Below are positions 55,730 through 64,000 of a stretch of DNA of 64,000 nt, piece after piece (within the stretch, counting starts at the first letter, position 1; every line of letters begins with the position of its first letter). This DNA is from Rhizobium sp. CB3090 (GTDB taxonomy: Bacteria; Pseudomonadota; Alphaproteobacteria; Rhizobiales; Rhizobiaceae). The stretch covers positions 434,001 to 498,000 of the forward strand of contig NZ_CP121664.1 in NCBI RefSeq assembly GCF_029714285.1, in the 5' to 3' direction. Both the position numbers and the translations under genes were made by a program. Under the pieces are notes generated by a model. That model was not told the origin of the DNA. It made no database searches and saw only the letters and a program-made list of their open reading frames with translations.

Positions 55730-56921
55730 ATATCCGGCCGTCTTTGCATTGTTTTATTTGGCTTTTTTGTGCTGCCTTGCTATAAGGCCGCATGTCGTCG
55801 CCCCTTGATCTCAGCCTGTTTCCGGACCTTCCGCCCGAGGTGGTCAAAGCCTTTGCGGCGATGCAGTTCGAACTGTCGGTCGAGCGTGCTGCACGTCAGC
55901 ATGAGCAGGCTGTGGTGGCCGAAAAGGACGCCTTCATCGCCGAGTTGAAGGAACTGATCGAGAAGCTTGAGTGTCAGGTTCACGACTATCGGCGCACCAA
56001 GTTCGGGCCGAAATCGGAAAAGCTCGATCCGGCGCAGATGGAACTGGCGCTGGAAGACCTTGAAACGGCGATTGCCGAAACACAGGCGCGGATCGCCGCC
56101 GTCGAGAAAAAGATCGAAGCCAGCGCATCCGATCCGGACAAGGCCGCCCCTCGCAAGGAGCGTAAGGCCCGTGCACTGCCCGAACACCTGCCGCGGGTCG
56201 AGAGAGTGATCGAGCCCGAGAGCATCGTTTGCCCCTGCGGTTGCGGCAACATGGTCCGGATCGGCGAAGACCGGACGGAACGGCTCGACCGGATTCCGGC
56301 ACGCTACGAGGTGATCGTCACGATCCGCCCGAAATACGCCTGCCCCAAGGGTCGAACGGGCGTCGTCCAGGCCAGAGCGCCGGCGCATCTCTTGGAAGGG
56401 AGCTGGCCGACGGAAGCCCTTCTGGCTGAGATTGCCGTCTCCAAGCATTCCGAACATATGCCGCTCAACCGGCAGGCCGAGGTCATGGCGCGACACGGGG
56501 TGCCGATCGACCGCACGGTCCTTTCCGATTGGCTTGGGCGCACGGGCAGCGAAATCGCACCGGTGGTCGACCACATGGCCGAAAGGCTGCTGTTTGAAAG
56601 CACGCGGCTCTATGTCGACGAGACAACAGCTCCGGTTCTTGATCCGGGGCGAGGCAAGACGAAGACCGGCTATCTCTGGGCCGTGTTGCGTGACGACCGC
56701 GGCTGGAACGGTTCTGCGCCGCCGGGCGTGGTGTTCCATTATCGGCCCGGGCGTAAAGGCGAATATGCCGCTGAAATCCTCGACGGGTTCAACGGGACAA
56801 TCCAGGTGGATGCCTACGGTGGTTACTCTCACCTCGCCACGTCGGACCGGATGGGTGGCGATCCATTGAAGCTGGCTTTCTGCCGAGTAGGCGGGGTCGT
56901 TACCGAGCCCCGCCCCTCACA

Positions 56922-56954
56922 GATCCGGACGTGCAGATTTCCCGCATCCGGTTC
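56922..56954 (-). ncRNA. Group II intron domain V
   Basis: A 33-base hairpin with the conserved stem GAACCGGA/TCCGGATC and the internal TGCGGGAAATCTGCACG part, the catalytic centre of group II ribozymes. It lies 18 bases beyond the stop of the intron-encoded protein, as expected. Confidence 0.85.
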
Positions 56955-56972
56955 CTCACAGTCCAGTTTCGC

Positions 56973-58268
56973 TCAGGGACGGCTCCACTGATGTACGATC
57001 CGGGTTGAAGGCAAGGGAAACCGGTCAAGGACCTGCGCCATCCGATTCCAGTTCGGCTTTCCAGATCGGCTGCGGCGTGAGAGCCCGCTTTTCCAGATGC
57101 GCTCGACCTGATGGTGATACCACCTCAGACGCCGTCCATTGCCCGTGATCCCATAGTAGGCGTAGTGGCCTCGCATCATCCGGGTCAGATGTCGGTGCTG
57201 AACCGTGAGCGACAGGTGCAGGTGTTTGAGGCACCATTCCCTGACTGCCCGTAAGGCTCGCGCAAACCGATCCTTGGCCGTGACCTGCCGCACCACCGGC
57301 TTCCCCTTCCGCGACTGCCCCCAGACATGGGTGAAGCCGAGAAAGTTGAAACTGGTGGCACTCGTTGCCGGGTGCCGCCCATGCGGGCGCCGGAAACGGA
57401 AGTCCACATAGCGCGTCTTGTCGGGATGGAGCCGGAGCCCATACCGCTCGAAACGCCTGCCCAGCACGGCCAGCATACGCCGGCCGTCCAGGTAATCCTC
57501 GAAGCTCATGACGAAGTCGTCAGCATACCGCACCATCTGGCACCTCCGTTTTAGGCGAGGCTTCGCCACCTCCACGTACCACCTGTCCAGCACATGGTGG
57601 AGGAAGATGTTCGCGAGAAGCGGACTGATCACTCCGCCTTGTGGAGTTCCAGCTACCGATCGGCTCAGGGTGCCCTGGTCCAGCACCCCCGCGTTCAACC
57701 ACTTGTCAATCATGCGTCTGATGACGCCGTCTCTGATCCTCAGGTCGAGAAAGCTGCGTAGATGCCCGTGGTCGATGCTATCGAAATACTTCGAGATATC
57801 CGCGTCGATCACCCATCGCTGACCGGTGTCCATGATGCCATCGCGCAAGGTGCGGATGGCGTCATGCGCCGACCGTTCCGGCCGGAACCCGAACGAGCAG
57901 TCCAGAAAGTCCTCCTCGTAGATCGGCTCCAGCAGCATCACGATTGCCCGTTGCGCCACTTTATCTTCGACGGTCGGGATGCCCAGAGGTCGCCGGGACC
58001 CATCGGCCTTGGGGATGTAGTGGCGTCGCACCGGGGGTGCGCGGTAACTGCCCGACATCATCCGGATCCGGAGGCTTTCAAGATTCGCCCCGAGATCCTT
58101 CTCATAGTCGTCAGCCGTGCGACCGTCGATGCCCGCCGCGCCATCCTTGCGCGTCAGAGCCCACGCCTCGAACATCCAGTCGAGATCAATCAGATGGTGC
58201 AAGGATGTGAACACCCTCTCCGGGTGCTCCCTCGCCTGTTCGGCTATCCACTGCCGTTTCGTGTACAC
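56973..58268 (-). CDS. ltrA: Group II intron reverse transcriptase/maturase
   Basis: A 431-residue intron-encoded protein. Reverse-transcriptase blocks are visible: DGAAGIDGRTADDYE (about 42-56), IPKADGSRRPLGIPTVEDKVAQRAIV (85-110), DADISKYFDSIDH (155-167), AGTPQGGVISPLLANIFLHHVLD (206-228) and the active-site RYADDFV with YADD at 248-251. The maturase X region follows (KTRYVDFRF, FNFLGFTHVW, WYHHQVERIWKSGLSRRS). No HNH endonuclease domain is present, so mobility would use other primers, as in endonuclease-minus lineages. It starts about 650 bases inside the intron. The protein binds the intron RNA, helps splicing and catalyses retrohoming. It looks intact. Confidence 0.95.
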   Translation of the reverse strand: MYTKRQWIAEQAREHPERVFTSLHHLIDLDWMFEAWALTRKDGAAGIDGRTADDYEKDLGANLESLRIRMMSGSYRAPPVRRHYIPKADGSRRPLGIPTVEDKVAQRAIVMLLEPIYEEDFLDCSFGFRPERSAHDAIRTLRDGIMDTGQRWVIDADISKYFDSIDHGHLRSFLDLRIRDGVIRRMIDKWLNAGVLDQGTLSRSVAGTPQGGVISPLLANIFLHHVLDRWYVEVAKPRLKRRCQMVRYADDFVMSFEDYLDGRRMLAVLGRRFERYGLRLHPDKTRYVDFRFRRPHGRHPATSATSFNFLGFTHVWGQSRKGKPVVRQVTAKDRFARALRAVREWCLKHLHLSLTVQHRHLTRMMRGHYAYYGITGNGRRLRWYHHQVERIWKSGLSRRSRSGKPNWNRMAQVLDRFPLPSTRIVHQWSRP

Positions 58269-59585
58269 GTTTGTAGGGCTCAGGGTCCCCTCCGATGTTT
58301 CCTGTCAGTGGTTCTGGTTCCGTGACACCCCCCTTTCCTCCTTCGGGTCCCGCCGGACACGGTTCCCCGCGCTCATTGGTAATATGAGGGTGCTACGACT
58401 TCCCGCTCACGCTTGCCCGTCGGCTTATTGCTTCGCCTTCCGGGTCCATGCGGCCCTGCATATTTGTGTCCGCCGAGGCGCTCCCTCCGACATGCAGGGC
58501 TGTCGTAGGGCCGGGAGTCTTTTATGTCAGCCGGCACCCCGTTTCCGGCATTGCTTCCTTGGGCGTGAGTGGGATCTCTCAGGTTCCCCGGCGATCCATC
58601 CCATGACTTTGCGGTGGCCCAAGACCCCGGACGACCCCGCCTGCCTCGCCAATACCGGCAAGTCGGATGCTGCCCCCGGTCCCAACACTCCGAAGGCGTC
58701 GTCACAAACCATGATATCGGGGCTTACCCCGCCGCTTCATCATCCGCTGTCTACGCTTCACGAATGACGTTGCCGCCATCCATGCAAGACTCGCTTCCGG
58801 CTGGCGGGCTGCGCCTTTGCCGGACGGGCGTTGAACCCGCTGGATCGCTGCGAACGGTTTCTGTTCGGCTCTCACCTCCTTTCGTATTCATCCCCCGTTC
58901 CGGGACTTGCCTGACGCAAGTTGGGCGCACGGGCGCAGAAAGCTGATCAAGGCCACGCCAAAGAGTGGATCGCCGATCGTCGACGAGGCGCTGGTGCGGA
59001 TCGCCGCGCTCTACAAGATCGAAGGCCGTATCCGGGGTTGCGATCACGAGCATCGCCGGGCAGTTCGACAGGACCTGTCCCTCCCGCTGGTGGACGAGTT
59101 CTTCACCTGGCTGGCAGCGCAAGCCAAGCGCGTCTCACGCAAGTCTGACCTCGGAAAAGCCCTGGCCTATATGCTGACGCGACAGGCCGGATTCCGGCTG
59201 TTCCTGGACGACGGCCACGTCGATATCGACTCCAACCTGGTGGAAAACGCGATCCGCCGACCCGCCATGAATCGCCGCAATGCGCTCTTTGCGGGGCACG
59301 ATGAAGGGGCCGCAACTGGGCCCGGTTTGCCAGCCTGATCGGCACTTGTAAAATGAACAGCGTTGAACCCTACGCCTATCTGTGCGACCTCTTCACCCGC
59401 CTCGCAAACGGCCACCTCGCCGAAGACATCGATGCCCTGATGCCATGGGCCCATGCCGCCCGCACCAAGCCCTCACAATGAGCTCGTCAGGTACTCTTCG
59501 GTGAGCTCATTTGACGGCCGAAAATCGGCCTCAGGTTGCCGCAACTGAAAAATCGATGGGGCGTGGACGCCGCATACAGTTTATC

Positions 59586-60232
59586 ACCAAGATCCACCCG
59601 CGTGGTGGCGATGGCAAGCAGTGTGGGAGATCGGTAAAACGGTCGTGAGGTCAAACTAATCGATCAGCCTTCCTGTTGAAAGCCGTTCGTCGCCAAGAGA
59701 ACGATTCTACCGCGCCGAGGCCATTGCAGAAGCCGCGTAACCACCAACGGTGCGATTTGTGAGTGCCAACAGCGGGGACAAGCAAGCCGATGCGGTCCAA
59801 GTGCGCGGGCCGTCCGCAACGCAGGCAGTCAATACATACGTGAACATCTGACGAAGTGCGGAGGCATCATTCTTCCTTCTAGCGACCGAACACACATCAT
59901 GAATGAGCTTATCGCGACCTTTCCCGATCTGGCGGAGGTTGCCCCCAGGTCTTCTGCGGCGGCCTGCTGGCAGCAAATTGAATTTATCTCCGAAAAGATA
60001 CCGGCGCTGGACAAGGCACTTCATATGGGTGTCAAACAAGGATGATCTCACCACACGACTTACGACGACCCCTGTCTCCTCGTTCGCGGAGAACCTCATT
60101 TCCTTTTCCACCCAAACCCGCAATCGACCAGACTGCCAAGCGTCGAATGCCTCTCACCGCTATTTCAGTGACCCGAATTTGCGGTCTTATGCAGCAACAG
60201 CCACCAGCGGCTCGCAAGCGTGTTGCACTGTT
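59586..60232. other. Gap between IS66 and the cyclase gene
   Basis: About 650 bases. A reverse-strand open frame (60123 to 59707) has no recognisable domain and no ribosome site; I do not call it. Nothing else is supported. Confidence 0.3.
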
Positions 60233-62167
60233 CTATGGCTGCCCGAGAGGGTTCGCCTTCTCCGCCGCGCATTCCGGCAGTCGCATAGGTTTGGCGAGTT
60301 TCGCCAGCGCCTCGGGCTTGCCGCATGCCGGGAAGCCGGCGAGTGGCATCGTCTCTATGAATCGGTTGCGTTCGATTGTGCTGAGGCCGGGTTCATTGAT
60401 CATGCTCTCGATGGTTAATTCAGGGTGCTGCTTGAGAGCTTCCATGGCTGAAGCTTTCGCCTCATCGGTTCGCCCCAGTGCCGCAAGCGAGCTGCTGCGG
60501 ACGACCCAGGTCCATCTTTGGTAGTTGTTGGGCGTCATGCGCTCCAGCATCGTCACCGCCTCGTCATACCGCCCCGCCATGAAATAGGCGGGTGCGAAGA
60601 AGTTGGAGGCCCACATCGGATAGTTCGGGTCGAGCCGCATGACCTTGTCGACCATTTGAGCGCCGCGTTCGGGTTCGTTGAAGCGTGCGGCAAAGCCGCT
60701 ATAGAACGTCAGGATTTCGGACGAGCCCGGAGCCAGGCGAAGGGCGGTGTCGAATTCGGACTTGGCGCGGCCCATGTCGCCTCTATTGGCAAGGCTCATC
60801 GCAAACACTGCGTGGGCTTCGGCGTCGCGTGGATCAAGGCGCACCGCGCGTTCGGCCACCTCGGCGGCCACCTTGCGGTTGCCCTCGGGATCGACGCCGA
60901 ACACACCCATCAGATCATGCGCGTGGTAAAGTTCTACCCAGGCCCGCGCCAGCCCCGGGTCCAGCTCGACGGCGCGGTTGAGAAAGGTGATGGCCTCCTC
61001 ATCATCGGCCTTGGTGAGCTTTTCGATCTTCTCTGATCCGAGCAGGTAGTAATCATAGGCGTTAAGGTTGTCGGGCCGTTTGCGTTTGGCTGCGGCCCGC
61101 CCGGCCTCTTGAATCAGCCCGACGCCGCCGCCGAGGCGGTTGGCGACCTGCTCTGCGATTTCGGTCTGAACGGCGAACACGTCCTCGGCGGGCCGGTCCC
61201 AGTTTTCCGACCAAAGATGGCGGCCGGTTTTGGCATCGATCAACTGCGCCGTGATCCGCACCCGGCCACTCTGCCGCTGGATCGAGCCTTCCATGACAAA
61301 GCCGACATGGAGCGCAGTTGCGACCTGGAGGGGATCCACCGGCTTGCCCTTATAGGCTTCCGTCGAATTTCGCGCCACCACCTCGAATTCGGGAAACCGC
61401 GCGAGGTCGGTGATGACGTCCTCGGTCAGGCCATCGGCGAGACGGCCGCTCGCTTCGTCGCCACCGTAATTTTCAAAGGGCAGCACCGCCACCGACGGCT
61501 TGCCGATCAGAGGCTCCGGCTGCAGGAACCACCAGGCGGCCCCGCCGCCTGCCAGAGCCAAAACGACGATCGCCGCTGCAGTTGTCCCAATCCAGCGCGG
61601 CATCATTGCGAGAAGCGGGCGACGCACCCGTTTGCCGTCGAGCCTCAACCGATACATCCGCACCGGGCGGCTGATGTTTTTGACCTGCTGCTCGCCGGCG
61701 AAATCGAGCGGCCAATCGAGTTTGCCCTGAAGATGATCATATGCCGTGCCCGACACCACCACGCCGCCCGGTTCGGCCAGATGCTCCAGCCGCGCGGCGA
61801 CATTCACCCCGTCCCCATAGACATCGCCATCGACCAAGGCGACATCGCCGAGATTGATCCCGACGCGGAATATGATGCGCTCGGGCTCCGGCAGGCCGGC
61901 ATTGCGCGCCGCCACGGCATTTTGAAACGCCGCAGCACAGGCAACCGCATCCACCACGCTGTCGAATGCGACGAGTGCGCCATCGCCCATCAGCTTGATG
62001 ACGGTGCCATGGCGCTCGGAAATGGCGGGATTGATCAGCTCGACGCGGATCGCCTTCAGCCGCTTGATGGTGCCGGCCTCGTCGGCCTCCATCGCCTTCG
62101 AGTAGCCGACCATATCCGCTGCGAGGATCGCGAGCAGCTTTCGGTCGAGCGCGGGGGTGCCCATCAT
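60233..62167 (-). CDS. Class III adenylate/guanylate cyclase with TolB-like and TPR regions
   Basis: A 644-residue protein of a type frequent in rhizobia. Residues 10-180 form a class III cyclase domain: Asp18 in LAADMVGYS and Asp62 in LMGDGALVAF are the two metal-binding aspartates, and DVYGDGVNVAARLEHLAEPGG follows. One membrane helix lies at about 192-215. A TolB N-terminal-like domain (KPSVAVLPFENYGGDEASGRLADGLTEDVI) and about six tetratricopeptide repeats follow, probably periplasmic. The start codons ATG ATG at 62167 and 62164 have AAGG upstream. It makes cAMP or cGMP in response to an external signal or partner. Rhizobia carry dozens of such cyclases, and individual roles are mostly unknown. 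Confidence 0.92.
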   Translation of the reverse strand: MMGTPALDRKLLAILAADMVGYSKAMEADEAGTIKRLKAIRVELINPAISERHGTVIKLMGDGALVAFDSVVDAVACAAAFQNAVAARNAGLPEPERIIFRVGINLGDVALVDGDVYGDGVNVAARLEHLAEPGGVVVSGTAYDHLQGKLDWPLDFAGEQQVKNISRPVRMYRLRLDGKRVRRPLLAMMPRWIGTTAAAIVVLALAGGGAAWWFLQPEPLIGKPSVAVLPFENYGGDEASGRLADGLTEDVITDLARFPEFEVVARNSTEAYKGKPVDPLQVATALHVGFVMEGSIQRQSGRVRITAQLIDAKTGRHLWSENWDRPAEDVFAVQTEIAEQVANRLGGGVGLIQEAGRAAAKRKRPDNLNAYDYYLLGSEKIEKLTKADDEEAITFLNRAVELDPGLARAWVELYHAHDLMGVFGVDPEGNRKVAAEVAERAVRLDPRDAEAHAVFAMSLANRGDMGRAKSEFDTALRLAPGSSEILTFYSGFAARFNEPERGAQMVDKVMRLDPNYPMWASNFFAPAYFMAGRYDEAVTMLERMTPNNYQRWTWVVRSSSLAALGRTDEAKASAMEALKQHPELTIESMINEPGLSTIERNRFIETMPLAGFPACGKPEALAKLAKPMRLPECAAEKANPLGQP

Positions 62168-62504
62168 CGTTGCCTTGCATGAACATGCAACAGTGTCGAC
62201 AGTCTACACCCACGGAAGCGCCGCAACCAGCACACCGCCAAAACGGCATGTCTGCTTGCGGGCGAAGCGGCCACGAACTCGCTTCGGCCGGTGGCATCTG
62301 CTACCGAACTCCGCGAATTTGCTGGCGCGCGAATGTGAAATGCTGAGCAGATGCGCCTGAGGTGCCGCACCTTTCAAATAGCACTGACACACAAAGGACG
62401 CATGAAAAGTCACGGCTTCTTTTTCTTAATTCAGCCGCGTGACGATTGTAGAAGGAAAGTATTGCCCGTCTGACGATTCTGAAGGTTTTAAGGTAACAAC
62501 ATTC
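62168..62504. promoter_or_regulatory. Divergent intergenic region cyclase/epimerase
   Basis: About 340 bases holding both promoters. No gene and no clear operator seen. Confidence 0.35.
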
Positions 62505-63380
62505 ATGCACGATGCTGTCGCTATTCGTTCCGGTATTGCACAGGCAGTTATCAACCGAAAAGGAGCAGAGCTAATTGGGTGGCAGGTCGGTGCAAACGAC
62601 CTCCTCTGGTCGCGGCGCCCCCCAGGTTGGAACCAAGCTTGCCCCCTGATGTTTCCTTCATGCGGATGGAGTGAGTCTTCACTTGTCGAAATAAAAGGGC
62701 AACCTTATCCGATGCCCGTTCACGGCTTCATCAGCATGCAGGAATTTGACGTGGTTTCCATCTCAGAAAGCGAGGTGACTTTAGAAACATCTGACGATGA
62801 ATTCACGAAAACAATGTATCCATTTGGTTTTATTTTCAGAATTGCGTATAAGATTGTAGATAGTCGACTGAACATCGATATTTCCGTAAAAAACACCTCC
62901 AGCTCGTTCTTGCCTTATTCGATCGGAATACATCCAGGATTTAGATGGCCGTTATCGTCTGCGCGCAAAGATACCTGGCGGCTGCAATTCGAGAAATTGG
63001 AATCCCCTCTCGTCCCATGCATATCTTCCGAAGGTCTCATTCAAGGTAGTCAACGGAAAATTTCCCTCAACGGACGGTACCTTCATCTAAACGAAAGCCT
63101 TTTCCAAAATGAAGCCCTTTGTTTTTTGAATGCAAACAGTAAATGGCTGTCGCTTGTTGGGGAAAAGGCCACCATTAGAATTGACGCGCCAGATGCACGT
63201 CACTGGGTTGTATGGTCTCTCCCACAGCAAGACTTCCTCGCGTTGGAACCATGTACGGGTCACGGTGACATGGAGGGCAGACGCATCCCATTTGACGAGC
63301 GGGACTATAATGTCAACCTCGCCCCAGGAGAAGAGCAGCTATTCCGAGTACGATTTGAGTTTGCGCAGCATGCAAGTTAG
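62505..63380 (+). CDS. Aldose-1-epimerase-like protein
   Basis: A 291-residue protein of the galactose mutarotase/LacX-like superfamily (beta-sandwich). Diagnostic segments are AVINRKGAELIGWQVGANDLLW near the start, PYSIGIHPGFRWP with the catalytic histidine, and FLALEPCTGHGD with the catalytic glutamate. It interconverts alpha and beta anomers of an aldose or sugar phosphate. The codon use and base composition are less GC-rich than most neighbours, suggesting separate acquisition. I prefer ATG 62505; a GTG at 62439 adds 22 residues of low-complexity sequence. Substrate unknown. No sugar-transport genes are in view. Confidence 0.88.
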   Translation: MHDAVAIRSGIAQAVINRKGAELIGWQVGANDLLWSRRPPGWNQACPLMFPSCGWSESSLVEIKGQPYPMPVHGFISMQEFDVVSISESEVTLETSDDEFTKTMYPFGFIFRIAYKIVDSRLNIDISVKNTSSSFLPYSIGIHPGFRWPLSSARKDTWRLQFEKLESPLVPCISSEGLIQGSQRKISLNGRYLHLNESLFQNEALCFLNANSKWLSLVGEKATIRIDAPDARHWVVWSLPQQDFLALEPCTGHGDMEGRRIPFDERDYNVNLAPGEEQLFRVRFEFAQHAS

Positions 63381-64000
63381 TCTTCAAAAGACTCGCACTA
63401 TAGGGCATATCAGCGGCGTTGCGTTCACTCCTCTATTTGACCAGCTTGTCCGCTGAAGACCCACGCCCTCTTCGATAAGTGTTGAAACAAAGGACATGCC
63501 AATGCCTTATCGCATGCTGTCGATGCTGCGGAAGGCTTCGCGTTTGAACAAAGTTCCCAGGAGCAGACGTATAGACGTATTTCCATGACGGTTTGTCACT
63601 GTCTCCCGGAGACGGTCTGCGGCGCAACAGTCCTGCAGATCACCGCGCCATTAATAAAGAAATATCTAAAATGTATAAACTGAATATGTTTATACGTTTG
63701 CAAAATCAAATCGTTAGCTGCAACTATGCCTCTTCCGTTTGGGGAGGGACCTGTGCATACATCGGACGAACTCACCTCTGCGACGAGCGGAGAAAGTGCA
63801 GTCCCGAGCTTTCATTTTGCCACGGCGGGTAATCGCTTTCCCTTTGAGGCATGGCGTTCTCTTCTCATTGTACTGTTCGACAGTTTCCTGCCGGATAAAT
63901 CGCCATCCGGCGGGTTCGAGGCCAGTCTCATAGTCCATCACTTCGGCACGTTTCTGCTTTGCCGGAGCGTTGTCGACGGCGGGCGATATCGGCGGACGCC
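63381..64000. other. Right window edge, no firmly supported gene
   Basis: About 620 bases. On the reverse strand a frame open at the edge (64000 to 63714, about 95 codons, containing MDYETGLEPAGWRFIRQETVE) might be the C-terminus of a gene starting outside the window; I do not recognise it. The rest shows nothing clear. Confidence 0.25.

Larger units (their letters stand above)
56884..58921 (-). mobile_element. Group II intron, full length, antisense in tnpC
   Basis: The boundaries follow from tnpC: LAFC ends at 56883 and WAHG begins at 58922. On the reverse strand the intron starts near ACTTGCGTCAGGCAAG, with about 650 bases of ribozyme domains I-IV before the reverse-transcriptase gene. 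Domain V is recognisable at 56954-56922: GAACCGGATGCGGGAAATCT followed by GCACGTCCGGATC has the conserved shape with the catalytic triad region and a GAAA-like tetraloop. A domain VI hairpin (GGGGCGGGG...CCCCGCC) follows to the 3' end. All parts needed for self-splicing seem present. The exact ends could shift by a base or two. Confidence 0.88.
55792..59481 (+). pseudogene. tnpC: IS66 TnpC transposase, split by a group II intron and frameshifted
   Basis: Codons 1-364 (55792-56883) give the N-terminal leucine-rich helix, the zinc-finger-like block with CPCGCGNMVRIGE and CPKGRTG, and the first catalytic part ending DPLKLAFC. The continuation WAHGRRKLIKATP begins at 58922 after the intron, and runs through FRLFLDDGHVDIDSNLVENAIRRPAMNRRNALFAGHDEG. 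One missing base near 59316 (CTGGGCC instead of CTTGGGCC) then diverts the frame; the proper C-terminus RFASLIGTCKMNSVEPYAYL is readable in another frame to TGA 59479-59481. The intron lies antisense to tnpC and cannot splice from its mRNA, so the transposase is doubly inactivated. Confidence 0.9.
54847..59577 (+). mobile_element. IS66-family element carrying a group II intron
   Basis: Ends GTAAGCGCCGTCTCCGCCCC (54847) and, inverted, GTATGCGGCGTCCACGCCCC (59577) match imperfectly. Between them are tnpA, tnpB and tnpC in the usual order. A 2038-bp group II intron interrupts tnpC, so the element without it would be 2693 bp, normal for IS66. An 8-bp target duplication flanks it. The element is currently unable to make full TnpC. 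Confidence 0.92.
54839..59585. repeat. 8-bp target-site duplication around IS66
   Basis: AGTTTATC lies at 54839-54846 and again at 59578-59585, immediately outside the IS66 ends. The duplication length of 8 is the family norm and confirms that the element, including the intron it carries, is a single insertion. Confidence 0.92.

Noticed and set aside
55780..56832. 350-codon reverse open frame opposite tnpC
   Set aside because: Antisense to a conserved IS66 transposase.
59707..60123. 138-codon reverse open frame right of IS66
   Set aside because: No domain, no ribosome-binding site; cannot be distinguished from chance in high-GC DNA.
61109..62182. 357-codon forward open frame opposite the cyclase gene
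   Set aside because: Antisense to a class III cyclase with both metal aspartates; no domain.
1..64000. CRISPR arrays, tRNA or rRNA genes
   Set aside because: I looked for regularly spaced repeats and for tRNA-like cloverleaf or rRNA signatures by eye and found none; the tandem repeat at 48385 has only two units.

Overview
The window looks like part of an accessory replicon (a large plasmid or an island) of a plant-associated alphaproteobacterium, most likely of the Rhizobium/Sinorhizobium/Agrobacterium group. The evidence is indirect: high-GC coding sequence, several ABC and PLP-linked catabolic genes, chemoreceptors with a C-terminal WEEF tether, cyclic-di-GMP enzymes, a phasin, and many insertion sequences of types common in rhizobia (IS6, IS66, IS110, IS256, IS630, IS5, IS1182). 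I saw no rRNA, tRNA, replication or conjugation genes.

Positions 1-13976 hold a catabolic locus. A leftward operon (5622 down to 1) encodes a dipeptide-type ABC importer (binding protein, two permeases, a double ATPase) followed by a DapA-family lyase cut by the window edge. Diverging from it are an amidase, two related FAD-dependent ferredoxin/rubredoxin reductases, a MocR regulator, a rubredoxin, a PaiB-like FMN protein and an AraC regulator. Together they suggest uptake and breakdown of an amide-containing compound, with a rubredoxin electron chain whose terminal oxygenase is not in the window.

Positions 13977-28952 form a sensory block: two transmembrane chemoreceptors ending in WEEF, one soluble chemoreceptor with a globin-like N-terminus, a decayed chemoreceptor, a TPR-GGDEF protein, a CHASE4-like GGDEF-EAL protein, an orphan TadG-like protein, and two relatives of a small protein, one of them frameshifted. 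A flavin-reductase-like gene and a frameshifted TauE/SafE permease follow.

Positions 30743-48433 are mosaic mobile DNA. Two IS6-family copies in opposite orientation bracket about 10.5 kb. Inside is a compact operon (38105-43435) of a histidine/serine-type decarboxylase, a membrane desaturase, an O-acetylhomoserine sulfhydrylase-like enzyme, a gamma-glutamyl hydrolase-type amidotransferase and a DMT exporter, with a divergent MocR regulator. This set resembles the logic of rhizobitoxine biosynthesis (ether bond made by an OAH sulfhydrylase-like enzyme, vinyl bond made by a desaturase), with a decarboxylase in place of the serinol-forming domain. I propose that it makes an aminoethoxyvinylglycine-like or related amino-acid enol ether; this is inference and the most interesting hypothesis in the window. 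A BrnT/BrnA toxin-antitoxin pair lies just outside the IS6 pair.

Positions 48434-64000 carry a phasin, a DoxX-family protein, a PHB-depolymerase-type esterase, a class III cyclase with TolB-like and TPR regions, and an aldose-1-epimerase-like gene. Two well-bounded insertions are present: an IS256 element with the 8-bp duplication AAAATAGC, and an IS66 element with the 8-bp duplication AGTTTATC whose tnpC is split by an antisense group II intron.
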